DNA of 64,000 bases from Tsukamurella sp040611135 (GCF_040611135.1 NZ_JBEXNL010000007.1:159700-223699), one strand, 5' to 3'. Shown: positions 15,935 to 25,034, counted from the first letter of the stretch. Made by a program: numbers and translations. The notes: generated from the sequence alone by a model not told the origin.

Positions 15935-18007
15935 TTACGCGGCGACGGCCGCGGGCTCAGCGGATTCGACGGCAGCGGCGTTGCGGCCGGCGAGGGACTT
16001 GGCGGCGACGACGGTCACCGCACTGACGACCACGCCGACGGCGAGCGCGATGAGGAACTTCCACCACGTGCCGTTCATCGCGAACAGGACGAAGACGCCC
16101 CCGTGCGGCGCACGCAGCTGCGCGCCGAGCGCCATCGACAGTCCGCCGGTGACCGCGCCGCCGAGCATCATCGACGGGATCACCCGCAGCGGGTCCGCCG
16201 CCGCGAACGGGATGGCGCCCTCGGAGATGAACGAAGCGCCGAGGAACCAAGCCGCCTTGCCGTTCTCCCGCTCGGGCTCGGTGAACAGCTTCGGGCGCAG
16301 CACCGTCGAGGCCAGCGCGAGCGCCAGCGGGGGCACCATGCCCGCCGCCATCACGGCGGCCATCATCTCCCACTGGGCCGGACCGGCATCGGCCAGGCCG
16401 ATGCCCGCCACGCCGAATGCGTAGGCCGCCTTGTTGACCGGGCCGCCCAGGTCGAAGCACATCATCAGGCCGAGCACCACGCCGAGGGCGATCTTGGAGC
16501 TGCCGCTCATGCTGTTGAGGGCGCTCGTCATCTCCTCGTTCACCCAGCGCAGCGGGCCGGCGAGGATCATGTACATCAGCCCGCCCGTGATGAGGGTGGC
16601 GAACAGCGGGATGATCACCACCGGCATGAGGCCGCGCGCCCACTGCGGCAGGGGTAGCTTGCCGATCCACAGCGCGACGACACCCGCGAGCAGGCCGCCG
16701 ACCACGCCGCCGATGAAGCCTGCGTTGACGGTGACCGCGAGCACGCCCGCCACGAATCCCGGTGCCAGGCCCGGACGATCGGCGATGGCGTAGGCGATGT
16801 AGCCGGCCAGCACCGCGACCATGAGATTCATCGCGGCGGCGCCGGTCGCATTGCTGACCGCGCCAATGTACGTGAGGAGTCCACCGTCCGGCAGATTCCA
16901 GAGCGAGTCGTGCAGAGCGATGTACTGCGCATTGGTCATGCCGCTGTCGCCGTGCTTGCTGCCGATCTCGTAGCCCGCCAGCAGGAAGCCGAGCGCGATC
17001 AACAGGCCGCCGGCGGCGACGAACGGGATCATGTAGCTGACGCCCGTGAGCAGGGCCTGCTTGAGCCGGCCGCCGATGCCGACCTTCGACGCGGCGGATT
17101 CGGTGCTCGCGGCGGCGGCACCGTCGACCCGCGCGGCGTTCGGATCGGTTGCGGCCGCGACCGCCTCGGCGATCATCGCGTCGGGCTCGTTGATGCCGCG
17201 CTTGACGCCGGAGGCGACGACGGGCTTGCCCGCGAACCGGTCCCGGCCCTTGACCCCCACGTCGGTGGCGAAGATGACGGCCCCCGCTTCCGCGATGGTC
17301 TCCGCCGAGAGCGGCGTCGATCCGGACGAGCCCTGGGTCTCGACGGTGAGCTCGACGCCCGCGCGCTCCGCCGCCAGCTTGAGCGCATCGGCCGCCATGT
17401 AGGTGTGCGCGATTCCCGTGGGGCAGGCCGTGATCGCCACCAGGCTGGGCTTACCCGACGGTGCCTTCGCCGGTGCGGGCGCTGCCGCGGCAGCCGCGGA
17501 AGCCGCGGGGGCGGCGGTCGCGGCAGCCGCGGGGGCGGCGGTCGCGGCCGGCGTCGGCGCGATCACCTCCTCGACGAGCGCGACCACCTCCTCCGGGGTC
17601 GCGGCGGCGCGGAGCGACGCGGTGAACTCGGGGCGCACGAGCGCGCGGGCCAGTGCGCTCAGCAGCTTCATGTGCTGGGAGCCGCCGGATTCCGGTGCGG
17701 CGATGAGGAAGACCAGATCGGCCGGGCCGTCCGGGGCACCGAAGTCGACCTTCGGGTCGAGCCGCGCGAAGCCGAGGCTCGCCGCGGTGACGGCCGCGGA
17801 GCGGCAGTGCGGGATGGCGATCCCGCCGGGAAGGCCGGTGGCGGACTGCGCCTCTCGCGCCAGCGCCGCTTCGACGAGGCCGTCCACGGATGTGGACCGG
17901 CCGGCGGCGGTGATGCGCCCGGCGAGGTAGCCGATCACCTCGGTCTTGTCGGCGCCGGCCGACACGTCGAGCGCGACCAGGTCAGTCGCGATGATCGATT
18001 CGGTCAT
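15935..18007 (-). CDS. fruA: Fructose PTS permease, EIIABC fused
   Basis: The 690-residue permease has EIIA first (residues 1-150, phosphorylated His in GIAIPHCRS), then an Ala/Pro-rich linker of about 40 residues, then EIIB (about 195-295, phosphorylated Cys in ITACPTGIAHTYMAA), then the EIIC membrane channel (about 335-670) with some eight to ten segments and GAIPFAAADP. It imports fructose as fructose 1-phosphate. It starts 40 nt after fruK in the fruR-fruK-fruA-ptsH unit. A longer open frame extends upstream, but ATG 18007 matches the EIIA start. Confidence 0.95.
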   Translation of the reverse strand: MTESIIATDLVALDVSAGADKTEVIGYLAGRITAAGRSTSVDGLVEAALAREAQSATGLPGGIAIPHCRSAAVTAASLGFARLDPKVDFGAPDGPADLVFLIAAPESGGSQHMKLLSALARALVRPEFTASLRAAATPEEVVALVEEVIAPTPAATAAPAAAATAAPAASAAAAAAPAPAKAPSGKPSLVAITACPTGIAHTYMAADALKLAAERAGVELTVETQGSSGSTPLSAETIAEAGAVIFATDVGVKGRDRFAGKPVVASGVKRGINEPDAMIAEAVAAATDPNAARVDGAAAASTESAASKVGIGGRLKQALLTGVSYMIPFVAAGGLLIALGFLLAGYEIGSKHGDSGMTNAQYIALHDSLWNLPDGGLLTYIGAVSNATGAAAMNLMVAVLAGYIAYAIADRPGLAPGFVAGVLAVTVNAGFIGGVVGGLLAGVVALWIGKLPLPQWARGLMPVVIIPLFATLITGGLMYMILAGPLRWVNEEMTSALNSMSGSSKIALGVVLGLMMCFDLGGPVNKAAYAFGVAGIGLADAGPAQWEMMAAVMAAGMVPPLALALASTVLRPKLFTEPERENGKAAWFLGASFISEGAIPFAAADPLRVIPSMMLGGAVTGGLSMALGAQLRAPHGGVFVLFAMNGTWWKFLIALAVGVVVSAVTVVAAKSLAGRNAAAVESAEPAAVAA

Positions 18008-18047
18008 GGGTGTTCTCCGGTTCTGCAGATGGATCGTCGGGAGGGAG

Positions 18048-19007
18048 TCAGAGGGCCGTGACCCGCACGTCGGCGACGGCGAGCTCCTCCGGTCGGGGCG
18101 CCTGAGTGCCCGGCAGTGCGGCGGCCGCGGCGCCGTAAGCGACCGCGAGGGAGAGGCACTCGGGCGGCTGGGCGCCGCGCTCGTGCGCGATGAGGTATCC
18201 GGCGAGGGAACTGTCGCCCGCCCCGACGGTGCTGCGCACCGTGATCGGCGGGGGCGTGGCGGCCCAGGCACCGTCGGCGGTCACGAGCAGCGCGCCCGCG
18301 CCGCCGAGGGTGGCGAGGACGGCCGCCCCGGTGGCGCCGTTCAGCTCCCGCGCGGCGTCCAGAACGGGACCGGGATCGCCTGCAGCGGCGCGTGATTCGA
18401 ACTCGGCGCCCGCGGCGGGATCGCGCCCCACGAGCTCGGCGAGCTCCTCGGCGTTGGGTTTGAGCAGCGCGACACCGTGCACCGCGGACGCGGCGAGCGC
18501 CGCCCCCGAGGTGTCGACGGCGATCCGCGGACTGCCGGGCCCCGCGCCGAGGCGCGCCGCGAGCCGCGCGTACCAGTCGTCGGGCAGGCCGGGTGGGAGC
18601 GAACCGCAGAGCGCGAGCCAGGCGGCACCGTCGGCCGCCGCGACGACGGCGTCCTCCAGGGCCCGCACCGTTTCCGGCGCCAAGTGCGGTCCGGGTGCGT
18701 TGAGCTTGGTGGTGGTGCCGTCGGGCTCGGTCACGGTGATGTTGCTGCGGACCTCGTGGCCGACGGGCACCGGAATCGCGGGCACGTCGAGGCGGGCGAG
18801 GGCGACGAGCAGGGGGTCGCCCTGATCGGCGGGCAGCACGGCGACGGTGCCCGCACCCGCGGCGTGGACCACGCGGGAGACGTTGACGCCCTTGCCTCCC
18901 GGGTCGGCGGCGGCCCCCTGGGCGCGCTGCACGGCGCCCCGCTGCAGGGGCGCGCCGAGCGCCACGAGCCGATCGAGGCTGGGGTTCGCGGTGACGGTGA
19001 CGATCAT
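18048..19007 (-). CDS. fruK: 1-phosphofructokinase
   Basis: This PfkB-family kinase of 319 residues converts fructose 1-phosphate to fructose 1,6-bisphosphate. The N terminus IVTVTANPSLDRLVAL and PGGKGVNVSRVVHAAG (about 32-48) form the sugar site. The anion hole and catalytic Asp are in TVGAGDSSLAGYL near residue 255. It overlaps fruR by 4 nt (ATGA), so it is translated with it. FruR most likely represses the operon until fructose 1-phosphate accumulates. Confidence 0.95.
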   Translation of the reverse strand: MIVTVTANPSLDRLVALGAPLQRGAVQRAQGAAADPGGKGVNVSRVVHAAGAGTVAVLPADQGDPLLVALARLDVPAIPVPVGHEVRSNITVTEPDGTTTKLNAPGPHLAPETVRALEDAVVAAADGAAWLALCGSLPPGLPDDWYARLAARLGAGPGSPRIAVDTSGAALAASAVHGVALLKPNAEELAELVGRDPAAGAEFESRAAAGDPGPVLDAARELNGATGAAVLATLGGAGALLVTADGAWAATPPPITVRSTVGAGDSSLAGYLIAHERGAQPPECLSLAVAYGAAAAALPGTQAPRPEELAVADVRVTAL

Positions 19008-19774
19008 CGGGCCACCTCCACGTCCACGCCGTGCTCGGCGAGCGCCGTGGCGAGATCCGAGGGGACCGGCGCATCGGTGACGAGGACGTCGATCGCGTCG
19101 AGGGGGGCGAAGGCGACGAGGCTCTCGCGGGCGAACTTGGTCGAGTCGACGACGAGGACCACGATGTCGGCAGCACGGACCATCGCGGTCTTGACCGCCG
19201 CCTCGTCGGCGTCGGGCGTGGAGAGCCCCCGCTCGGCGCTGAGGCCGTTGGCGCCGATGATCGCGACGTCGGTGCGCAGGCCCGCGATCTCGGCGACGGT
19301 GCCAGCGCCGACCGCGGCCTGGGTGAGGCCGCGCACGCGACCGCCGAGCAGCCGGAGTTCCACCGTCTCGCGGATGGACAGCGCAGCGGCGACGGGCACC
19401 GAGTTGGTGATCGCGGTGATGTGCAGGTTCGTCGGCACCTCGCGCGCCGCGGCGATCGTGGTGGTGCCCGCGTCGAACAGGACCGAGCCGCCCGCCGGGG
19501 GCAGGAAGCGCCGGACGGCGACGCCGATGGCCCGCTTCGCCTCGGCGTTGGTGCCCTCGCGCTCCCCCAGCCCCGATTCGGCGCCGGCCAGCACGCCCGC
19601 GGCGACGGCACCGCCGTGCACGCGCCGGACGCCGCCGAGCCGCTCGAGCGCGTCCAGGTCGCGGCGCACCGTCTCCGGCGTGACGTCGAAGCGCTCCGCC
19701 AGCTCGATGACCGACGCCCGGCCGCGCCCACCGACCAGCTCACTGATCGCGCGCTGTCGTTCTTCCGCGTACAT
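19004..19774 (-). CDS. fruR: DeoR family repressor of the fructose PTS
   Basis: The 256-residue regulator has an N-terminal DeoR helix-turn-helix (residues 6-56, with VIELAERFDVTPETVRRDLD) and a sugar-phosphate sensor domain with DAGTTTIAAAREV and IIGANGLS. It leads the operon fruR-fruK-fruA-ptsH and is divergent from ptsI. That is the classic FruR arrangement in Corynebacteriales. GGAGGGG precedes the ATG. Confidence 0.93.
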   Translation of the reverse strand: MYAEERQRAISELVGGRGRASVIELAERFDVTPETVRRDLDALERLGGVRRVHGGAVAAGVLAGAESGLGEREGTNAEAKRAIGVAVRRFLPPAGGSVLFDAGTTTIAAAREVPTNLHITAITNSVPVAAALSIRETVELRLLGGRVRGLTQAAVGAGTVAEIAGLRTDVAIIGANGLSAERGLSTPDADEAAVKTAMVRAADIVVLVVDSTKFARESLVAFAPLDAIDVLVTDAPVPSDLATALAEHGVDVEVAR

Positions 19775-19841
19775 CGCCCCTCCGAGTTCGTGGGAGTCTG
19801 TGGTTTCCCTTTTGTTTTTTCTGTTTTTACGCCTGTTTGTG

Positions 19842-19869
19842 TTGACAAGTCAAGAGGATTTCGTAATCT
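19842..19869 (+). promoter_or_regulatory. ptsI promoter with embedded operator
   Basis: A consensus -35 TTGACA (19842-19847) is 16 nt from TAATCT (19864-19869), which lies 7 nt before the ptsI ATG, so the mRNA is probably leaderless. TTGAC-AA-GTCAA (19842-19853) is an inverted repeat covering the -35 box and is a good candidate FruR operator. The spacer upstream is T-rich. Confidence 0.7.
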
Positions 19870-19876
19870 AGATCAC

Positions 19877-21553
19877 ATGAGTTCGCAGCAGACGACCGAG
19901 CCACACGTCCTCACCGGAACCCCCGTGGTGCCCGGGGTCGCCTACGCCCCCGTCATGTGGCCCGGCGCCCGGCCCGAGGTCCCGCCGCCCGTCGACCTGC
20001 CCGAGGAGAACCGGGACGCCGAAGCGGCCCGCTTCTCCTCCGCGGCACAGGCCGTGGCCGACCGGCTGCGCCTGCGGGCCGCCCAGGCCCAGGGCGCGGC
20101 CGCGGAGGTCCTCGGCGCGAACGCGGGCCTGGCCTCGGACAAGGCCTGGATCGGCACCACCGAGAAGCTGATCCGCGCCGGCACGCCCGCCGCGAACGCC
20201 GTCGCCGCCGCGACCGAGCAGTTCGCGGACATGTTCACCAAGATCGGCGGCCTGATGGCCGAGCGCGTCACCGACCTGCGCGACGTGCGGGACCGGGTCG
20301 TCGCCGAGCTGCTCGGCGGCCCGGAGCCCGGTGTGCCGGTGCCGGACGCACCGTCGATCCTGCTCGCCGACGATCTGGCCCCCGCCGACACCGCGGGCCT
20401 CGACCCCGCGCTGATCGTGGGCATCGGCACCCGGCTCGGCGGCCCCACCAGCCACACCGCGATCATCGCCCGGCAGCTGGGCATCCCGTGCATCGTCGGC
20501 CTGGCGGAGGCCGGCACCGTCGACGCCGGGACCCCCGTGCTGCTCGACGGCGGTGCGGGCACCGTCACCGTCGGCCCCGACGAGGGCGAGGCGAGGGCCC
20601 TGGTGGCCGAGTCGGCCCGGCGGGCGGCGGAGGTCGCCCGGTGGCGAGGCCCCGGGCACACGTCCGACGGTGCGGCCGTCGCGATCCTCGCGAACGTGCA
20701 GGACGGGGCCACCGCGCGGGGTGCCGCCGAGCGGCAGGTCGAGGGCGTGGGGCTGTTCCGGACGGAGCTCGCCTTCCTGGACCGGGCCGACGAGCCCTCC
20801 GTCGAGGACCAGGCGGCGCTCTACCGCGAGGTGATCGACGCCTTCCCCGGGCGGAAGGTCGTGATCCGGACGCTGGACGCCGGCTCGGACAAGCCGCTGA
20901 AGTTCGTCGACCACGGCGAGGAGGAGAACCCGGCGCTCGGCGTACGCGGGATCCGCATCGCCGAGGGCGATCCCGGCCTACTCGAGCGGCAGTTGGACGC
21001 GATCGCGGCCGCCGCGGAGGGCGCCCAGGCACAGCCCTGGGTGATGGCGCCGATGATCGCCACCCCCGCCGAGGCGAGGGACTTCGCCGCGCAGTGCCGT
21101 TCCCGCGGGCTGGTCGCCGGGGTGATGGTCGAGGTGCCCGCGGTGGCCCTGTGCGCCGACGCCGTGCTGGCCGAGGTCGACTTCGTGTCGATCGGGACCA
21201 ACGACCTCACGCAGTACGCGATGGCGGCCGACCGGATGAGCACCGAGCTCGCGGCCCTCACCGATCCGTGGCAGCCCGCAGTGCTCCGCCTGATCGAGCT
21301 GACCGGCCGCGCCGGCTCGGCTGCGGGCAAGCCCGTGGGCGTCTGCGGCGAGGCCGCGGCCGACCCGCTGCTCGCGTGCGTCTTGGTGGGTCTGGGCGTG
21401 ACCTCGCTGTCCTGCGCCGCGGGCGCTGCGGCGGCCGTGGGCGCCCGGGTCGGCGGCGTCACCCTGCAGCAGTGTCGCTGGGCGGCGGAGGCGGCGGTGG
21501 CGGCGACGGACCCGCAGGCCGCACGTGAGGCGGCGCGGGCGGCGCTGGGCTGA
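19877..21553 (+). CDS. ptsI: PTS enzyme I
   Basis: The 558-residue enzyme I transfers phosphate from phosphoenolpyruvate to HPr. The phosphorylated His is in GGPTSHTAIIARQLGIPC (about residue 195). The C-terminal PEP-binding barrel has VGLFRTELAF, GVRGIRI, SIGTNDLTQY and VCGEAAADPL with the catalytic Cys. The N-terminal HPr-binding helical part is complete. It is transcribed alone, divergently from fruR. ATG 19877 fits the promoter. Confidence 0.96.
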   Translation: MSSQQTTEPHVLTGTPVVPGVAYAPVMWPGARPEVPPPVDLPEENRDAEAARFSSAAQAVADRLRLRAAQAQGAAAEVLGANAGLASDKAWIGTTEKLIRAGTPAANAVAAATEQFADMFTKIGGLMAERVTDLRDVRDRVVAELLGGPEPGVPVPDAPSILLADDLAPADTAGLDPALIVGIGTRLGGPTSHTAIIARQLGIPCIVGLAEAGTVDAGTPVLLDGGAGTVTVGPDEGEARALVAESARRAAEVARWRGPGHTSDGAAVAILANVQDGATARGAAERQVEGVGLFRTELAFLDRADEPSVEDQAALYREVIDAFPGRKVVIRTLDAGSDKPLKFVDHGEEENPALGVRGIRIAEGDPGLLERQLDAIAAAAEGAQAQPWVMAPMIATPAEARDFAAQCRSRGLVAGVMVEVPAVALCADAVLAEVDFVSIGTNDLTQYAMAADRMSTELAALTDPWQPAVLRLIELTGRAGSAAGKPVGVCGEAAADPLLACVLVGLGVTSLSCAAGAAAAVGARVGGVTLQQCRWAAEAAVAATDPQAAREAARAALG

Positions 21554-21649
21554 TCGATCGGCTCGGATTCGCGAAACCTGTCGGCCTTCGCTGATAGACC
21601 TGGGGGTGTTCCGGGCGCGGCCCGTGCCCGGCGGAGACGAGGAGCCGTC

Positions 21650-22018
21650 ATGATCGACCACTTCGGGATCAACTGCGCCGACCTTGACGCCGCCAAGCGG
21701 TTCTACGACGGAGTGCTGGCCGTCCTCGGTTCGCGCCGCGTCATGGACTTCGACGTGGCCGTGGGCTACGGCTCCGAGCAGCCGGTGTTCTGGATCTCGG
21801 GCGCCGCCGAGGGCACGTCGAACCGGGAGGCGCACATCGCGTTCAGCGCGCCGGACACCGCCGCCGTCGACGCCTTCCACGCGGCGGCGCTGGAGCTGGG
21901 CGCCCCATCGCTGCACGCCCCGCGCCTGTGGCCCGAGTACCACCCCGGCTACTACGGCGCCTTCGTCCGCGATCCGGATGGCAACAACGTGGAGGCCGTG
22001 TTCCACGGAGCCGGGTAG
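21650..22018 (+). CDS. VOC (glyoxalase/bleomycin resistance) family protein
   Basis: The 122-residue protein begins MIDHFGINCADLDAAKRFYD and ends with the typical FVRDPDGNNVEAVFHG. These give the His and Glu metal ligands of the vicinal oxygen chelate fold. Members include glyoxalases, dioxygenases and resistance proteins; the substrate cannot be inferred. GAGGAG is present about 7 nt upstream of the ATG. A GATAGACCT element near 21593 may be its -10. Confidence 0.85.
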   Translation: MIDHFGINCADLDAAKRFYDGVLAVLGSRRVMDFDVAVGYGSEQPVFWISGAAEGTSNREAHIAFSAPDTAAVDAFHAAALELGAPSLHAPRLWPEYHPGYYGAFVRDPDGNNVEAVFHGAG

Positions 22019-22131
22019 GAAACGGTCTTCAGGGGATGTTCAGGGCGTGTTCACCGCATCCGGAATACATCGGACTGCGGTCCGGTTATGGTGGGTGAGT
22101 CTTGAGAGTTCAACCATCGAAGGAGCACCCC

Positions 22132-22668
22132 ATGAGCAACGCCCTCCCCGCCGGCACCTACGTCGTCGATCCCGTCCACTCGTCCGTCGAGTTCTCCGTG
22201 CGCCACCTCATGGTGAGCAAGGTCAAGGGCCGCTTCGACGAGTTCTCCGGCACGATCACGGTCGCCGAGGACGGCACCGCGTCGTTGACCGCTGACGTCG
22301 ACGTGACCTCGGTGAACACCCGCAACGCGCAGCGCGACGCCCACATCCGCACCGCCGACTTCTTCGACGCCGAGAACCACCCGAAGGCGACCTTCGTGTC
22401 CACCGGCGTCGCGGCGAAGGGCTCGGAATACGTCCTGTCCGGCGAGCTGACGCTGCGCGGAGTCACCAAGCCCGTGCAGTTCGACCTCGAGTTCCTCGGG
22501 ACCAATCCCGGCATGGGCCAGGGCGAGGTCGCCGCGTTCGAGGCGAAGACGGTGATCACCCGCCAGGACTTCGGCATCACCATCGACATGCCGCTGGAGA
22601 CCGGCGGCAAGGTCATCGGCGACAAGATCACCCTGACGCTCGACATCGAGGCCCTGCGCCAGGCCTGA
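22132..22668 (+). CDS. YceI family lipid-binding protein
   Basis: The 178-residue protein is a YceI-type lipocalin-like barrel that binds polyisoprenoid lipids. It shows GTYVVDPVHSSVEFSVRHLM at the start, DVTSVNTRNAQRDAHIRT in the middle and LTLRGVTKPV with DFGI near the end. It lacks a signal peptide, as is common in actinobacterial homologues, so it is probably cytoplasmic. AGGAG 7 nt upstream fixes ATG 22132. Confidence 0.9.
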   Translation: MSNALPAGTYVVDPVHSSVEFSVRHLMVSKVKGRFDEFSGTITVAEDGTASLTADVDVTSVNTRNAQRDAHIRTADFFDAENHPKATFVSTGVAAKGSEYVLSGELTLRGVTKPVQFDLEFLGTNPGMGQGEVAAFEAKTVITRQDFGITIDMPLETGGKVIGDKITLTLDIEALRQA

Positions 22669-22677
22669 CCCTCGACG

Positions 22678-22723
22678 CGGCGAAGCCCCCTACCGCCCGC
22701 GAGGCGGCGAGGGGGCTTCGCCG
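22678..22723. terminator. Large hairpin terminator after yceI
   Basis: Outer arms of 14 bp (22678-22691 and 22710-22723) pair perfectly, and an inner CCGCC/GGCGG stem extends them. It sits between convergent genes and may serve both. Confidence 0.75.
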
Positions 22724-22729
22724 TCGGGG

Positions 22730-23662
22730 TCAGTAGTGGAAGGTGTCCGACGGGGCCGGGGCGTGCTCGCCCTCGATCCCGTCCGAGACCACGATGCCGT
22801 AGGCGCGGGCGAGGTCGAGGATCTTCGTGGCCCGTGCGATGCGCGGCAGGTCGGAGCCGTTGCGGATCTCGCCGCCGTCACGGTCGAACTCCGCGAAGAA
22901 CTCCCGCGACCAGCGGATGTCCTCGGGCGAGGGGCTCAACCCCTCGTTCACCGGGTGGCACTGATCCGGCGTGAGGCAGATCTTGCCGGTCATGCCGAAC
23001 TCGGCCGAGACGGCCGTGGCCTCGCTGAGCAACAGTCCCTTCGAGCCCACCGTCGGGCCGTCGATGGCGCCGGGGAGGTGCGCCGCCTTCGCGGCGATGG
23101 TGAACCGCGACCGGGCGTACGCCAGGGTCATCGGGTCGCCGCCGAAGCCGGTGTCCCGGCGGAAGTCGCCGATGCCGAAGGCGAGCCGGAAGGTCCCCTT
23201 GGCGGACGCGATCTCACCGATCCGCTCCAGCCCCCGGGCCGTCTCGACCAGCGCGACGATCAGCGTGTCCGGCAGCCGCTTCGCGGTCTCGGTCACGTGG
23301 TCCATCGACTCGACCATCGCGAGCATCACGCCACCCAGGTGCTTCGCATCGCGCAGCGCCTCCAAGTCGTCGGCCCACCACTGCGTGCCGAAGCCGTTCA
23401 CGCGCACCCAGGCGCCCGGGGGCACACCGTCGTTCTCCCGCCCCAGCCAGTCGACCACGTTCGCCCGGGCGACGGCCTTGTCCTTGGGCGCGACCGCGTC
23501 CTCGATGTCCAGCACCACGATGTCCGCACGCGAGCGGGCGGCATCGTCGAACCGCTCGGGTTGCGCCGCGTTCACCAGGAGCCAGCTCCGGGCGAGCACG
23601 GGGTCGATCCGGAAGCCGATGGGCTCGTCGGCGTCGGTGGTCGTGGGAGCGCGCAGGGTCAT
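22730..23662 (-). CDS. HpcH/HpaI aldolase / CitE-like CoA-ester lyase
   Basis: The 310-residue TIM-barrel protein carries VVLDIEDAVAPKDKAVARANVV (residues about 49-70) with the metal-binding acidic residues, WVRVNGFGTQWW and VALVETARGLERIGEIA. This is the CitE-like or malyl/citramalyl-CoA lyase group. No citrate-lyase partner subunits are nearby, so it most likely acts alone on a CoA ester. Which one cannot be told. It is a single-gene unit. Confidence 0.87.
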   Translation of the reverse strand: MTLRAPTTTDADEPIGFRIDPVLARSWLLVNAAQPERFDDAARSRADIVVLDIEDAVAPKDKAVARANVVDWLGRENDGVPPGAWVRVNGFGTQWWADDLEALRDAKHLGGVMLAMVESMDHVTETAKRLPDTLIVALVETARGLERIGEIASAKGTFRLAFGIGDFRRDTGFGGDPMTLAYARSRFTIAAKAAHLPGAIDGPTVGSKGLLLSEATAVSAEFGMTGKICLTPDQCHPVNEGLSPSPEDIRWSREFFAEFDRDGGEIRNGSDLPRIARATKILDLARAYGIVVSDGIEGEHAPAPSDTFHY

Positions 23663-23717
23663 CGTCTGTGGCCTCAGGTTTCTGCTGTGGGTTCGATGAA
23701 GAGGGTACCGATACGCG

Positions 23718-23749
23718 GGAAGGCCCCGGGCGAGTGCCCGGGGCCTTCC
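23718..23749. terminator. Hairpin terminator after the first mycolyltransferase gene
   Basis: Perfect 14-bp arms (23718-23731, 23736-23749) with a 4-nt loop lie just beyond the stop of the minus-strand gene at 23775. Confidence 0.8.
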
Positions 23750-23774
23750 TTACGATCGCTGCGTCAGCGCGGGG

Positions 23775-24737
23775 TCAGTTGAACCAACCGGTGCGCTGCA
23801 TCTGCCAGACCTGGTCGCTCCAGTAGCCCCAGGTGTGGGTGCCCACCGACGAGAAGTCGTAGTGAGCGGACACGCCGGCCTTGTCGGCGGCGGCCTTGAA
23901 GGCCTCCGACTGCGACTTGGCGAGGATCTCCAGCGGCACACCCTGGACGATGTCGGCGGGCGACGGGTTCGGGGTGTACTTGCCGGGCTCACCGGTCGAG
24001 GCGGTGATCCACAGCTTCAGGCCCTTCATGCGGCCGGCCTGCACGGTCGGGTCGTTCTTCGCCCAGTTGGCGTCGAACGGGCCGCCCCACATGTCGAGCA
24101 CGTTGTAGCCGCCCGCGTCCAGCATCGCGACACCCACGGCGACGGGCATGCCCGGGGCCGAGGTGTTCAGGAAGCCCGACAGAGCCGCGGCGCGCTTGTA
24201 CACGCCGGGGTTGTTGGCAGCGTTGATGAGGGCGGCGCCGCCACCCATCGAGATGCCGACGAGCGAGAGGTTGCTCGAGAAGCCGCGCGACTTGATGTAC
24301 GCCGGCAGGCTCGTGGCCAGGAAGTTGCCCCAGGTGGGCTTGTAGGTGCCGTTGCCCTGCTTCGACGAGTTCGCCCAGTTCGTGTAGAAGCTGGCCGTAC
24401 CGCCGACGGGCATGACGACGTTGACGCCCTTCTCCGACAGGAAGGCGACGTTGGAGTCGCGCTCCCAGCCCGAGACGTCCTGCGTGGCGCGCAGGCCGTC
24501 GAGCAGGACGACGGTCGGGGCCTTGGCCGGATCGGTCGTCGTGGAAGCCCACGAACGCACCGTGACGGCCGGCATGCCGGCACCGTCGACCTTCTCGGAC
24601 TTGAATCCCTTGGGCGGGTTCTTGGCGCTACCCGGACCCCAGGCACCGGCGACGCCGGCACCCATGCCGGCGAGGGCGGGCACCATGGCCGCGGTGAGAA
24701 CCGCCGCACCCGCTCGCTTACCCCAGGCTGCTCGCAT
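23775..24737 (-). CDS. Ag85-like mycolyltransferase (esterase family), paralogue 1
   Basis: This secreted alpha/beta-hydrolase of 320 residues is of the antigen 85/Cmt type, which transfers mycolic acid to trehalose and arabinogalactan. The signal peptide (about residues 1-32) ends near AGVAGA. Family features are VLLDGLRA, VNVVMPVGG, the nucleophile elbow LVGISMGG (Ser163), DMWGGP and the C-terminal catalytic His in GTHTWGYW. GGAGAGG fixes ATG 24737. Upstream lies an array of GTCACA 9-mers. The second paralogue is just upstream on the same strand, with its own terminator between them. Confidence 0.92.
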   Translation of the reverse strand: MRAAWGKRAGAAVLTAAMVPALAGMGAGVAGAWGPGSAKNPPKGFKSEKVDGAGMPAVTVRSWASTTTDPAKAPTVVLLDGLRATQDVSGWERDSNVAFLSEKGVNVVMPVGGTASFYTNWANSSKQGNGTYKPTWGNFLATSLPAYIKSRGFSSNLSLVGISMGGGAALINAANNPGVYKRAAALSGFLNTSAPGMPVAVGVAMLDAGGYNVLDMWGGPFDANWAKNDPTVQAGRMKGLKLWITASTGEPGKYTPNPSPADIVQGVPLEILAKSQSEAFKAAADKAGVSAHYDFSSVGTHTWGYWSDQVWQMQRTGWFN

Positions 24738-24814
24738 TGCTGACCTCTCCTTTTTCACGCGTTGCCGCGCATTTGCTGGTGGACCGGACAGCCCGTCGTT
24801 CCCGACCAAGCATA

Positions 24815-24886
24815 GTCACAGCCGTCACTCTAACATCGTTCGTCACACATGTCACATGTTTCACACTCGTCACATGGGTGACACTC
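24815..24886. promoter_or_regulatory. Array of GTCACA-type 9-mers in 9-bp phase (candidate MtrA sites)
   Basis: Units start at 24815, 24824, 24842, 24851, 24860, 24869 and 24878, all in one 9-bp register with a single gap at 24833. Their first six bases are GTCACA, GTCACT, GTCACA, GTCACA, TTCACA, GTCACA and GTGACA. The array is 78-150 bp upstream of the mycolyltransferase start. It matches the 9-mer described for M. tuberculosis MtrA, which is known to bind the Ag85B promoter. Confidence 0.7.
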
Positions 24887-24966
24887 TCCCTGGATCTCAT
24901 CGAAATCACAGGGTAAGTCGTTACAGACGCTCCCGTATTCCTCAGGAAAGTCATCCACATCACAAT

Positions 24967-25008
24967 ACGACAGACGACCCCATTCGTCCGAACGAGGCCG
25001 TCTGTCGT
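24967..25008. terminator. Hairpin terminator after the second mycolyltransferase gene
   Basis: ACGACAGACG (24967-24976) pairs perfectly with 24999-25008. It is just beyond the stop of the minus-strand gene at 25035. Confidence 0.75.
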
Positions 25009-25034
25009 GTGATCTGTTCGTGCGTTCGCGAAGT

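Noticed and set aside
24815..24886. CRISPR-like reading of the regularly spaced short repeats
   Set aside because: The units are 9 bp with no spacers of 25-40 bp, and no cas genes are present. A transcription-factor array explains the pattern better.
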